In this document: one piece after another, positions 44,398 through 56,629 of the stretch
Layout of the letters: every line of letters starts with the position of its first letter
Numbering within the stretch: position 1 is the first letter of the stretch
DNA from: Dryococelus australis
Lineage: Eukaryota > Arthropoda > Insecta > Phasmatodea > Phasmatidae
NCBI GenBank assembly: GCA_029891345.1
Contig: CM056994.1
Coordinates: forward strand, 142,002,457-142,066,456
Direction of reading: 5' to 3'
DNA length: 64,000 nucleotides
Position numbers and translations under genes: made by a program
Notes under the pieces: generated by a model
The model's database searches: none
Seen by the model: only the letters and a program-made list of their open reading frames with translations
What the model was told of the DNA's origin: nothing

Positions 44398-47396
44398 ATG
44401 ATAGAGTTATTGACAATTTTAACTTTAAATATTTGTGCAGTCTCGGCCAGTGAGCAATTTGCTGCGCTAGAGACACTGATTCGAACACAGGCAGTTGACA
44501 TTGCATTCTTGCAAGAAGTAGCGATTCAAGATTTTATAGGGTTTCATACCTTCAATGTGTATACAAACGTTGGCGACCGGGGACGGGGGACAGCGATTAT
44601 TACACGTGCGGGGCTGGAACTTATAGAACTGCGCTACCACCCGTCAGGCCGAGAGATGTCAGGACGAATAAACGATGTGTCGCTAGTCAATGTTTATGCT
44701 CCCTCCGGCTCCCAAGCGAGATATGAAAGAAATCGGTTTTTCTCCGTGGATTTGATTCTGTTTTTCCATCCACCCTGTAATCAGTTCATACTCGATGGAA
44801 ATTTCAACTGCATAGTTCACCCCCATGATCATCAGGGTGGCATTTATGCTACTAATGCTGCCCTATCTACTTTAATAACTCGCTTAAACTTGTGTGATGT
44901 TGCATCTAACTTCCAAGGAATTCATTACACCTATGTGACTTCACAGAGTCGGTCTAGGATTGACCAATTCTGGTTGAAAAAACAGCATACACATAAGATG
45001 CATCGATATGACGTTCTTCCGGTAGCGTTCAGCGATCACTTTACCGTGATATTTACGTATGAAAAGTTTGCAAATGAAACACAGTTTGGCAGAGGGACAT
45101 GGCGTCTAATGCCGTCTTTATTAGACAATTCAGAAGTAAAAGAGGACTTCCTAGCTAATTGGGTACGTTGGCATAGCAAAAAATACCAGTTCCCCTCTGT
45201 GGCGATGTGGTGGGATGTGTGTGTAAAACCGAACGTGATGAGGCTTTTTAAAAGGCATGCGTACCGACTGGCAGAAGAACGTAGAGGAACACGTGCATTC
45301 TATGAACGTATGCTACACGAACTTCACCTGCAGGCAAACAATGGTGCACACGTAACTCCACGTATTAGAGACACGAAACAGAAGCTTTGCAGTTACTTTG
45401 AAAATTTATACTCGAAACAAGAGACGGACGATGCTATGCTTCCATCGGTTTTGCAGGGTTGTGAAAACAGAGTTAGCTGTGACAGCAAGAAGGGTGTGGC
45501 GGGGCCATGTTTAGATGCGGAATTCAATACAATAATACAGCAATTGCCATCACAAAATCTCCTGGTATTGACGGTATTCCGTATGAATTTTACAAAACTG
45601 ATTGGGATATTATTGGTACCGACTTCTGCTACGTTGTTCGCGATGTGCTTGAAAGAGGAGAGTTATGCAAGTCTCATAAAGAAGGGATAATTGTTCTTAT
45701 ACCCAAAATATCCCATCCACTTAAACTCGAGGATTATAGACCAATTACACTTTATTGTGCCGATTATAAAATAATTGCTCGGTTTTGTGCGACCAGATTA
45801 ACCAAGGGATTGCTAGATATTATTTGTCCCGGCCAGACATGTACTGTTCCAGGACGTTCCATTTTTCAAGGCATGCTTGCCCTAAGGAACTTTCAATTAC
45901 TTTCGTCAATACAACACAGTAAAATGGTTATCTTGAGCATTGATAAATGTACACTTCATGTTATGCATCATTTCGATTTTCCAGCCAATGCAGTACAGTG
46001 GGTGCGGATGGTGTGTACCGGAATTTGGTCACGGCTGTTGGTTAACGGATTTCTTATCCCACCAATTAAGATCGAGAGTTCAGTTCGATAAGGATGCCCG
46101 CTATTCATGATTATATTTACTATCGCCATTGAACCTCTGTGCATAATGCTCAGTGCCCGCTTGCAAGGATTCCCTGCAGCGAACCTGTCCTTTAAATTAA
46201 ATGCCTATGCTGATGACATCACATGTATCGGTCGTTCAGAGCTGAAAATTACAGAGACAGCAGAATGCCTGGACCTTTCTCGCAGTGTCTCTAATCTGCG
46301 AGCGAATGCTATCAAAACTGCCGCACTGGAGCTCAGCGCGACCAGCGAGCCATTTGACGACGTTTTTCCCTTTCGAAGGGCCGAAACTGTGAAAATATTG
46401 GGCATGTACTTCCACCTAGACGCCACTCTTATGTTGCATTGTAATTGGAACATGACAATAAATAAACTCCGTGCTCGTCAAATAGAAATGAATTATCGTC
46501 GTACAAATATTATACAGAGGGTTACTTTAGTAAATGTATTCTTACTTGCGAAACTGTGGTATGTGTCACATATATTCCCACTACCACGTCAACAAAGTTC
46601 ACAAATACTACAGATTGTTGGCCGCATGTTGTGAAAATCTTATATATTTAAATTATCTAGGCCGCAACTTTATCTTTCCTTGCAAGACGGAGGCCTGAGT
46701 CTAATTAATCACGTTTTGAAGTGTGAGGCTTTATATCAGTCTTCAGCAATTACAACAATTTTGCACCCAGAGGATATTTACGCAACAGTACAGAAAATTA
46801 TGTGGTCTGAAGTTAGGCGCATGCCACTTCAATACCGTCAGGCAAAGGAAGCACTGGCAACTCTAGTAGAACACTTACCGGAAGGGAAAGTCGCATCAGC
46901 GAGATATTTGTACATTCGGGATTACAAAACGTCGGCTGTCATACCATCTGTTGTGAATCGCACCCCAACCATCCGCTGGAGGCGCCCATGGAAAATACTT
47001 GCCGATCGTAACCTTTCCTCGGATCTTCGAGCTGCAGCATTCGCCTTCTACAATAATATCGTGACAACTCAGCAGAGTAAATACAGCATTCTTCTGACAG
47101 CTGACCCTGCATGCCCGCTGTGTGGCAACACCGACACGGCCCTTCATAAGGTAATTTCCTGTGTTTATGCAGCTCGCATCTGGCAGTGGTGTCGCGTACG
47201 AGTACGAAAAATAATTCGCCACGAACGTGGAGATGTCAGCGACACGCACATGCTTCATTGCGATTTCTTCACCGTCCCCTCAGTTCGACGAAGAGCTGCG
47301 GCCTGGTATATACTTCATGCGATCGGTTTTTTGGTGGACCATTCGACACCGGTGACATTCCAAGACTTTATCCAGCTTCTTCGTCAAGATAGGTGA
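44398..47396 (+). pseudogene. LINE ORF2: endonuclease and reverse transcriptase, frameshifted
   Basis: Residues 1-220 (44,398 on) are an exonuclease-endonuclease-phosphatase domain: 'TLNICAV' (Asn), 'FLQEV' (Glu), 'NVYAPSG', 'LDGNFNC', 'SRIDQFW' and 'FSDHFTV' (catalytic S-D-H). A frameshift near 45,550 moves the frame. RT then has 'KSPGIDGIPYEFYK', 'EDYRPITLYCADYKIIAR', 'GQTCTVPGRSI' and the catalytic Y-A-D-D (46,206-46,217). Motif A is shortened: after 'VILSID' the usual A-F-D-x-V block is missing. TAA at 46,089 stands at the Gln of R-Q-G-C-P. TGA at 46,632 stands where a Trp is expected. The C-terminus has a C-P-L-C-x7-H-x4-C finger (47,112-47,162). Target-primed reverse transcription is the family role. 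Confidence 0.85.
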
Positions 47397-47865
47397 AACA
47401 TGGAGCGGCGTGGCACATTGCGTCAGTGGTACGGCAATTTCTTGTTTTCATTCTGACGTTCACGCCTACAGGAAGTGCGTGTATATTACCGAGGTTGGAT
47501 GTACGATGTGCGCTGCCCACCCCTCGGTCCTTACAAGTGTACAATTTAATGTTCCAGTAGTAATCGTCGATAGGTGGTAGTGGTATAAGTCAGTGTCACA
47601 TGTCGATGTGTACGTTGTGCACTGCTCCTCACGTTAAATAATTTTTTATGTGTTCATCGACTTTGTCAGTTAAACCAGTTCACCAAATGTTCATATCGTT
47701 TTGTGCCCCTATGTAAGAATTGTGTTGATATTTTATTGAGTATTTTGTTATTGTTTATATTGTGGGTTGAATGTGTACTGTATATAATAGGTTAAGGGTA
47801 AACGCCTCTGTATATCGTGTGTGATAATAAATCTATTTATTAACAAAAAAAGTAGTGAATGTACC

Positions 47866-47912
47866 TAACTCCTATTCGAAAGGTCGTGTGTTCGAATCCT
47901 GTGTCTCGATGA
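47866..47912 (+). other. Sequence resembling a tRNA 3' half next to the LINE tail
   Basis: 'TCCTATTCGAAAGGTCGTG' then 'TGTTCGAATCCTGTGTCTCG' has the layout of an anticodon-arm 3' side, variable loop, box B (GTTCGAATCC) and acceptor 3' strand. The T-stem pairs only 4 of 5 with wobbles. No 5' half lies next to it; the LINE occupies that position. It may be a tRNA or SINE cut by the LINE, or a coincidence. Confidence 0.35.
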
Positions 47913-50465
47913 GCACTTCATCTTTTTTTTAAATGTTAGCATCTGTCATGTGACAGTGTGAAATTTGTATAATTAAATTTTTTAACCGATTTTACATAAG
48001 AAATACATTTCCTATAAATCATAATGTATTTTTTAAAAATTTGGCAGTTTTGAAAACATTATATAAAATGAAATAATTATTCTAATTATTTATAAATGCA
48101 TCGATTCCTAGGAGTACGATTTTTTTGGCAAGGCCGGTCAGCCGAGTACCTCACGAGCTTGTCAATATATGCCCAAGGACCTACGAGCAGTGTGGGACTA
48201 GGAACCGGGCATGAGGTAGGGACAAACATTTTAAATTGAAAATGGTGGTCCTGTCATTGAGTTACACAATAGATATGTCATCACGATAGTATGCGCCTCG
48301 AAAAAGACGAATCCGGTAGTATATAACACTTAATACTTACGCATTAAAAATATTAATTATAAAAATATATATAAATTTAAAAAAAATATTTGCCCTATTT
48401 TGAAGAAAAAAGGGAATTATAAAGGTAAAAAAGTGAAATTTGGGTAAAAGAACTGATTTCTAAAGTGATTTTGAGAGAAAATTTTAAAATGGCAGTCGTG
48501 ACTCCAGCTCCCTATCGTGTATTATGTGCAACAAAAAAGGGGCGATTACGAGGGTTTTTTTTTTTGTTAAAGCGTGCGAGTTTGATGCAGAGAAGGAAAC
48601 CACACAAGCCTTAAAGTTGATCGAAATTTGTATTTTCGTGGCCTTCTAATGCATGTTCTAGGGCATGGGTTTTTTTTTTTGAGGGAAACGGTAAAGTTAA
48701 TAAAAAAAGGCATTTTTTAGTTTTCTATGCTAAAACATGCGATTTTGAAGGAAAAAAGAAAATTTGAAGGGGAAAACGAGAAAAAATCTTGATCAGCATC
48801 CTAAATCCTTGTTATGAATTCTATTTCCTCTGCTACTGTAGTTGATTCACATCAAACTTGTCTGTCTAATAGCCAAGATATAAGACCAAACAGGCACACT
48901 TTTTAATATTTTTAAATAAAATGTATACTAAATTATATTGTTCAAATATTTAAAATGCGAGTTATATTACAACATTTGATGTAAACTTTTCAACGGTTTT
49001 TTCAACATACCTACTAATAAAACGACTTTCAATCTAACAATGAGTGGAATTTGTAAATCGGAATTAAATCAACCAGTATAAATAACATTAATATTCGTTA
49101 ATGTTTAAATAATAACGTAGTTAGTCTCTCCAGTGAATGTTTATTTTATAAACAAAATAAGGCTAAATTAGACCGACAAACTGCGTGAGGTGCTTCTGAA
49201 TGATCAAGTTGGATATATGTGTAACACATTATATAAAAAATAATGTAAAGGACGGAATCGATCATTAAAAAATCGAGTATTATAACAAATTTGTTTGAAA
49301 TATAGTAAAAGAAGTAAAATTTAATTACACATCTGGAAATATTTTTATTAGCATTTTCAAACTATTAATTATCTCTTGTTAATATCGCAATGAAAACAAT
49401 AGGGATGACCACCATATTATCGCATACAACGCTTTAACCATTAATATTTTAGAAAATTTGACGCTGGTTTATAGAGCACCAAGAGCTGGATGATAAAGGG
49501 GACCCTATTTCTGCAACTGCTGAGCACTCTCCGTTTTCTTCAGAAATGCACACAAGTCTTTCTGAGGCAGCCATATGCTCATACTTCTTACAGCGACTGC
49601 TGCCATAAACAAGCAGGCAGCTTCACTGCGGTTTGATTAGTCATGCATGATTCACGTAATTTAGAGTTAGTGTTGAATATGGATATCATAGTCTGTGCAC
49701 TGGGCACATCAGCATACCATAGACTCATGGAGGCAGTATTGACTACCTGCAAGGCACTATATCTCTGCATCGCAAGTTTTGTGCGCGTTTTACCTGAAAA
49801 CTGTGGTAGTCACAATAAGAGTTCCGTAATTGTTAATAAGTAAATACTGCTCAGTAAAATAGCACCAAACATTAATTATTTCTGGCTGTAAAAGTTGTAT
49901 AACATGTATATGAGAGGCCATGGTGGTTATTTTCATTATGGTGGGAGGTATTAATGAGAGTTAGCTCTTAGGTAGCATATCCAAACAACACGAAACAATG
50001 TTGGAAGGATATAAACCTAATTTCACTTAGTTCCAAGTACTTCGGCTAAATACTTTTAAAAAAAAATCGATTTTCAAGCATCAACTATCTGTTAATAGTC
50101 AGTTTTAGGTATAAAAAGTCTACTTATCACTGGCAGATCATGACAAAAGCGCACCGCGAATAAAACGTGCAACAACCAGAACCTCTGTAAATAGCGAAAG
50201 TACAGCCCGAACAGCAGTCGTAAACACTGGAGTCTAGTCTAAGCCCCATTAACGCAAGAAACACCAGATGATACCAAACAAGCGAGCAGAGTGAAGAATA
50301 ATGTCAGTAAGATGCTAAAGATATTGCTTTACGCAGTTTATGGAATTCAAAATAGAACTTTTAATCTTTCTGAAAGCCACAAGGTGGACATATCACCTTA
50401 TAGCACATCATGTATATCGTTCGCACCACAATGTCTGACGCTGTTGGGGGCAGCGTATACTTGAA
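47913..50465. other. AT-rich sequence, no gene recognised
   Basis: Non-coding. 48,540-48,790 contains two loosely similar ~130-bp pieces, each with a T run and a 'GCGTGCGAGTTTGATG' or 'ACATGCGATTTTGAAG' phrase. Open frames at 49,588-49,843 overlap on both strands without motifs. Confidence 0.5.
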
Positions 50466-51285
50466 GTCATCCACAAAGGAGGACGGGCGACTTCTAATAC
50501 CAGTCAAGATGATCGAAGAATCGTGCACCAGGTTGGAAGGGATCAAATGGCAACCCGGAACAAAATACTGGCCAGTGTTGGGACACCTGTGAGCCCACAA
50601 ACCGTTTCCCGACGTCTTGCGGAGGCGAATCTGCGATCTTAGCACTTATAATGTTTACTGCTCATAACTCTTCAACTGTGTTGGCTCCGTTTGCAGTGGT
50701 GTCAGGTCAGTAAGAGTCGAACACCACAGATTGACGATGTCTGGAATTTAGCGATGAGTACCGCTTCGTTATTGAAACCCATAATTTTCGCACCCGAGTA
50801 TGTACGACCCTGATAAACGACATAATACCAATATCTCTATCGAGCAGCACACTTCCACCACGGAAGTTTTTATGGTCTCTGAAGACATAACCTACGATAG
50901 CTGATCCACTCTCGTCATGTAAAGTTTAACATTAATGGCCCAGTGCTATGTGGATGAGATCCTAAGCCCCAATTTGCTCCCTTTTCTGGCCGGGTTTCTA
51001 GGTGTCATACTCCAGCAGGATAGTGACCAATCACGCACGGCACGGGTCACCTAGATATGCGTCCATCATGTCCAAACACTACCAAGGCCTACCCGTTCCA
51101 CTGACATGTTCCCATCGAGCATGTGAGGAAACAGTTGAGACACCAGCTACTGCCATGCCACAGTATTTGCTATCCGATGCACACCGTCCAAAAATTACTG
51201 ACTCGTCTGCTGGACTCCATGCCAGACCTTGTTGCAGAGTGTATCGTAGTGTGAGAGGGTGCGCAGCACTATTAAAAATGACTGG
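50466..51285 (+). pseudogene. Decayed Tc1-like transposase
   Basis: Three-frame reading gives an N-terminal HTH part ('SQDDRRIVHQVGRDQMATRN', then 'VSPQTVSRRLAEANLRS'). Next comes the first catalytic block 'DEYRFVIETHNFRTRV', where Asp of the D-E-x-R-F motif is kept. The second block is 'ILQQDSDQSRTARVT', the F-Q-Q-D-N-A-R-P-H-T-A motif. After that come 'LPRPTRSTDMFP', the L-P-W-P-x-x-S-P-D-L-x-P motif, and a C-terminal 'LLDSMPDLVAECIVV'. Stops and at least three frameshifts break it. No terminal inverted repeats were identified. DDE/D cut-and-paste transposition is the family function. Confidence 0.8.
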
Positions 51286-51299
51286 ACTGCAAACCACAT

Positions 51300-51581
51300 A
51301 CTAATATGTAATTTCCATTTTGCTCTGTTTTTTTGATCAAGTGTATTACTAATGTTTATTACCTCAAAAAATATTCCGTACCATCTGATTCACCCTTATT
51401 TTAACGCTATTTTTACTGTCCGGTAGTGTAATTTCCCATCTTACTTTTCCCCTTATTCATTTCACTAAGTTTGTCGATCGACTTTAGACCCATCGGTTAT
51501 ATCGTAATGTGGTAACTTACGTGGTTAGTCATTCAATGTATAGGAACTATTTATGATATGTTTGATCAAATACGTAAAGAA

Positions 51582-51661
<80 letters not shown>

Positions 51662-52600
51662 AATTTCTAGATTCAAGGTACTTCACCCAGTTTGCAGTTT
51701 TTTGAGGTGACTTAATCAAAACAGTGATCTAAATTAGATAAATTTTAGACGCACTTGTACAGATGACTCAAAATATTAAATACTATTTTATTAACTTTAA
51801 AAATGAGCTTTACTATTTTCTGCATCTTGGTAACACAAAGATAATGATTTATTTCGGAAATATGATATACATGCCTGCCATTGCAAATATTTAGAATTCT
51901 GTATAATTGTAATGAATATTATATTGCACTTTAAGGAAATATATTTTGGTAAGTCATGGAGTATTTTTATACCGTTGTTTTGCAAAGAAACGGCATTGTG
52001 AATTAACATTCTAAGTGTGTCTGTAATTTTGGTGTGACGTTATATGGTTTCTCTTAAACACACTCAAGCTCAAGTAAAAGAAAATTTCCCTTTCGCGCAC
52101 TCCCAGAAAGTGCCCATTTACTAATGTTTTACTGGTTTACCAAATGCCTGAAATTTTTTTACTCTGAGAGGCTAAATTAGAAAAATTGAAAATCCCGAAA
52201 CCATGATAATTTATAAACACTAAAAGAGTCATTTACAGTGCCTTTTTTTCCATAAAAGAAATTCGACATTGCATCTATTATTTTTAGTAGAATTAACAGC
52301 TTGTGGGATTTGTTCAAATTGGAAAAAAAACAAAACTTAAAATTTATTTGAAAAGACATTTTGTTCGATCAGACGTGCAGTATTATTTGGTGATAACAAA
52401 CAGTCGATTTGTTGAGATGTTAAAATTCTTGATCAAAAATGGGTATATGAGAGGTATGTAAAGTAAATTGCTATAAAACCCCATCTCTTTCTTTCACCAT
52501 GTTCTCTGATATCTACTCATAAGATTTTTAATGCATTAGTCCATTCTTTTATATTTTCACCAAACTTACGTTCTTGTGTATTCCTCAGCAGTGTCATAAA
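51300..52600. other. AT-rich sequence with microsatellites
   Basis: A (TA)n run at 51,586-51,626 is followed directly by (GA)n at 51,627-51,659. Nothing else was recognised. Confidence 0.7.
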
Positions 52601-52689
52601 TTACACTGCTGGACATGGAACCGCTATACCCTCATTCCATGTGTGACATTTTATCAAACAATCACACGCTGATACATGAGAGGGCGCGA

Positions 52690-53660
52690 TCTTTAACATC
52701 TTCAAAGCACGTGTGCAATATGTAGTAGAACCTCCTCTCGTGGATATACAGGCAGTGATGCGAAAAGGCGTTCGCATATACAGGTGGCGTATAGAGTCGT
52801 GAGGCACAACCGCCCTGCTTACTGCAACTGCATACGTATATCAGCCAGTGTTTGGCAGGTTGTCAACAGCGGCGCAGACGTTGCCCCATCATATCGCATG
52901 CAGGTTCAATAAGGGACAAATATACAGTATATAGACCTGGCAGGCCAATAAATTGTGTCCACACCTTACGGAGACTTTTAGGTAAAGTGATCTCTGTAAG
53001 AAAGGACATTCTTGTTGCATGATAACGTTGCGTATTCTGCGCAAAAATTGCAAAAAATGGTGCCGCGGAACCTCACTAACATATTGCTGTGCCGTCTCCG
53101 TGTCTTTAACAACCACGAAACGTGACCAGCAGTCATAAATTGTAATATCTATACCATAACACCTGGTGTCCGGGACGTATGTAGTACCTGAATAAGTACA
53201 GAACCGTTGTGTTGCCCACTTATAATTCAAGACTTGCTGCGACCATCATATGTTTTAAGTCGAGGTAGCACTCATCTTAGAACATAATACGTTGCCATTT
53301 CTCTGTCCAATGTTGTCGTTCCTGACACCATTGACGACGTGCCACACGATACCGAAGGGAACGCCGTGCTTGTAGGCCAGCCTCATTCAAGCGGCGACGA
53401 ATGACTTTTGCTGAGACCAGTAAATGCAGTGCAAGACCCACAAACTACAGGGTATCTCTGGTTGTGATGCAACGTACTGATACTGCACGTAGGCGAATAC
53501 AGCGATATTCTCTACCTGTAGTGCGTATGGCAGGACCAGCACCTACTCTACGTGATGTGCGACCTCTACGTATCCCAAATTGCACACATCGTGTCACAGT
53601 GATGACTGCACGGCCAAGATAAATGGCTATACGACGAGTCAACCATCCATCCAGCTTCAT
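52690..53660 (-). pseudogene. Decayed Tc1-like transposase (opposite strand)
   Basis: Minus-strand frames give an HTH region (53,445-53,660: 'RRIAIYLGRAVITVTRCVQF', 'GRTSRRVGAGPAIRTT'). A catalytic-core piece follows at 52,889-53,230: 'YVSEVPRHHFLQFLRRIRNV', then 'IMQQE', where the Q-Q-D Asp has changed. The C-terminal tail is 52,690-52,807 ('SIRHLYMRTPFRITACISTR' and 'GGSTTYC'), matching the usual ...R-C-x-A-C-I-x-A-R-G-G-x-T-x-Y end of Tc1 transposases. Many stops break it. It is a different subfamily or much older than the 50.5-kb copy, which lies 1.4 kb away in the opposite orientation. Confidence 0.75.
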
Positions 53661-53669
53661 GCAGTCAGT

Positions 53670-54570
53670 CTATACAATCCCATTCAAATTTATTGGTGAT
53701 ATTATTTATGAGCACGACGTCGTAACAAACTGAGCTGCCTATTTACAAACCTACCTAGCCTTTTCTATGGACCTTTTAGCATTGGGTTGGGGCCACAAGC
53801 AGTAGCTCTTCTGTATCCTTACTTTTAGCATTTGCATTGCGCAACTGGTTCTGTATGTGTTCTTTATTATTTGCATGTGGATTTCACCAAATGGTTGTAG
53901 CGATTTCTCTGTAATGGAGTATACTTGCGTCAACCATCATGATAATAATTATTTTTCTCGTATAGATATTTACAACATTTTTCCTAACATTAAAATAACT
54001 CCCCAAAGTTAGATAGCATGTAATTTCAATTTTTGCATTAAAGCAACAGTAAGTATGTTACCTAATGCATATAGCAATGAGTCTAGATGCACATTCAACT
54101 TGAACGACCTACTGAACAATATATATTTTTTCTATAAAGTAAAATTATAAATTCTACCGTAATTCACACATAAATTTTTTTTGGCAATTATGAATGTGTA
54201 ACATGCAGATAGAAACGAAATTCGTTTAGGCGTATTATTTCCTTATGGGATACAATGGTAAAAGATTTTTTTATCATGCAGTGGCAAACAATGAAACCGA
54301 AGGAGAAGGAAGAGTGCCAGTATTACATAAAATTAGGAATTGATTGATTGATCAATCGTGAGAAGCTTTAGGTACGAAAGGAACGTAATATTTGTAAATG
54401 GTGGAATAATATTATTTATAAGAGGTAGAAATGTAGTAGTCTGTGCCAAATACGAACCACAATAACAGTAAAAGTCAAGACATAAATTATTATTTTACTT
54501 TGAATACAAATCTTTGGAGATTTCTTTGTCAACTTTTCCATCAGTAGGTACATTATGTGCTATCGGACAT
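53670..54570. other. AT-rich sequence, no gene recognised
   Basis: No domain, repeat or RNA gene was found. Confidence 0.5.
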
Positions 54571-54575
54571 ACGAT

Positions 54576-54660
54576 GGGGCCGCCGATGTCTTGTAGCTAG
54601 AGCACTGGCCTCCCGCTGCGTCCATGCGTGCTCAATTCCCCACAGGGACACGACCTGATT
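54576..54660 (+). repeat. tRNA-derived SINE head
   Basis: 'GGGGCCGCCGATGTCTTGTA' then 'GCTAGAGCACTGGCCTCCC' gives a tRNA 5' half with box A. 'GTGCTCAATTCCCC' about 25 bp later is a box-B-like T-arm. It is too diverged for a tRNA gene and lacks a clean acceptor stem. The 3' extent of the SINE was not determined. Confidence 0.55.
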
Positions 54661-55234
54661 TTCGCGTGTAGTGTGAAGTATCGGTCCTTTCTGTTCGCCT
54701 TGCTATGCTATGTGGCTCCAGGTTTTAAACCGCTTTTGAGTAGCCAGCACAGAGCTCATTGCTACAAACCATATGCAAGTTCACTGGCGAGAAGTTTGTC
54801 TTGCACGAAACGCTGCACTGGTAAGATAGTATAGGCGCTTATGTCACTGGATTGTGTTTCATACCTCTTTATCCGGTATTCATAAACGGAAATATTACAT
54901 GCAGGATTCATAAAGTGACCTGTAAAGTGACAATGAACACTGACTTCATAATTTAAATTTGTAAATATTGTAGTGCAATACAAACGGTTTCTTGAAGCTG
55001 CACTCTAAATCGCAATTAGTTATTTTTACTGACTGTCAGTTGAAACTGCTCCATCCGGAATAAGTAGAAAAAGAAAACTACTATTCTCTTCAGTTAATGA
55101 AATCCACTAATACAAAAAGGAGAAAATCAGTTATTTATAGTCGATTAATAAAAAGCATAAGGATTGAAAACCGTGAATTACGGTTTGACATAAATTTGAC
55201 ATACAATTATTTTGTCGCAAAACAAAATTATTAC

Positions 55235-55370
55235 ATATACATACAAGGAAATTTTGTAAGTGGTTGGTATCGAACCGCCACCCTAAAACGCAAACACATT
55301 CTCTTGTTGGTTTTGGCTGACGTTCTACGAACTCTGTTACTTTGCCACTGAGAGAAACGGCCTCGCTTTT
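55235..55370 (-). repeat. Possible tRNA-related SINE unit
   Basis: On the minus strand 'TCTCAGTGGCAAAGTAACAG' is box-A-like, and 'GGCGGTTCGATACCAACC' about 80 bp downstream is box-B-like. Spacing is longer than in tRNAs but possible for a SINE with an insertion. Confidence 0.3.
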
Positions 55371-56389
55371 GCGTAGTAACAAACTTACAATGGCGAAAGG
55401 GTGTAAGTTTCGTAATGTGAAAGTTCTTCATGTTGTCGAAGTATACACATATTATGGGTACGTAGGTACATGTCTTTTTAGGGCTCGAAAGTCATTCTAA
55501 GTTAAGTTTAGTTCATATTGTGTGCTTCAAAAGAGAAATATAGTTGTTTTAAAGGTGTTGTCGGTGTTTTCTATGTATCTGCTATTTTACAATGGAACAT
55601 TTTACAGAATGAAATTGTTATTTTGAAGAGACAGATTGACTAGTAATAACAGTGGTAATTAGACAGTGGAACGTTAGAAACAATGCAATATTTTATAAAA
55701 TTGTCGTTTCCTTATTATTTGATCTGTTAACCACAAAACTTTTTTGGTGTAAATCCAACTATCTTATTGAATAACCGCACTATCTAGTCAGTAAAATGAT
55801 CACGTAAATATCCGTCACTAAAAATGACATTTTAAATCTGTAGTGTCTCGTTTCATTGTAAAATGGCGAATATTAGTGGACATCGATAACCTCGGACATT
55901 GAAACACCTACATTTATCTTTTAAAGCACAGGATCCGAACTAAACTAAAGATATACTGACTTTCGAACTTTGCAAATACATGCACTTGCGCAGAAAATCT
56001 ATACATTTCGACAAGAAATATTTCCACATCACGAAACTTAACAGCAATATTTGACATTACATTTTGTGGTTCAGTACCCATAATGCGAGCACACATTTGG
56101 CAGTGGTGAAGTAGGGCAGTGGATATGACTGATCATGAAAACTTCAGCATGCTTTGCTTTATGGGTGAGGTTCAAGCTCAACCACCTCCAAAAACGTTTT
56201 TGTGTAGATAATACTTTCGGTGTTGGCTGGGATTGAACTCACACACCATATCCACTTCGATTTTAAACCGTTAAATTATCATCTTACTTTTTTTTTCGGC
56301 TTCCTTAATCTGAATTTGTTGTGACATTTGACATTGGCGAAGCTCTAGTGAGACCGACTTGCTGACAAATTGTCAATGCGACAAGCGAA

Positions 56390-56510
56390 CCGAAGATCTG
56401 CCGCGGAAGGGCCGGGGCACTAACCCATGAACCATGGACTACAAGTTGTCGATCTTACTCCTGAGGTATTGCGGCAGGGTACCATCTGCGCCACCAAGTT
56501 AAATAGATAA
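56390..56510 (-). repeat. Possible tRNA-related SINE unit
   Basis: On the minus strand 'TTGGTGGCGCAGATGGTACC' resembles box A. The following GC-rich stretch ('GCCCCGGCCCTTCCGCGGC') stands out from AT-rich flanks. No clear box B at the right distance, so this is tentative. Confidence 0.25.
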
Positions 56511-56629
56511 CTAAGAGGAAAATATGTATCTTAATTCTTATCGAAATCCTGAAGATTTATGTAGAATGCCATTACGTTTGGTTTTTGATTTAATTGTTAC
56601 CGTTAGGATTGTTAAAACGTGTAGTATAT

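Larger units (their letters stand above)
42917..47856 (+). mobile_element. Near full-length L1/Tx1-like LINE
   Basis: A ~4.9-kb non-LTR retrotransposon. ORF1 has a CCHC knuckle. ORF2 has an AP-like endonuclease, a reverse transcriptase and a C-terminal CCHC finger. A short 3' UTR follows, with AATAAA (about 47,826) and a short A-rich end (47,844-47,851). GAATGTAC occurs just before the 5' UTR (42,909-42,916) and just after the tail (47,857-47,864) and may be the target duplication. The L1/Tx1 placement rests on the RT phrase Q-T-C-x-V-P-G-R-S-I and on the ORF order; other clades of the I/L1 type are possible. Few inactivating changes suggest moderate age. Confidence 0.85.

Noticed and set aside
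47866-47912. Functional tRNA gene
   Set aside because: Only a 3' half is visible, the T-stem is imperfect and no matching 5' half or acceptor stem adjoins it.
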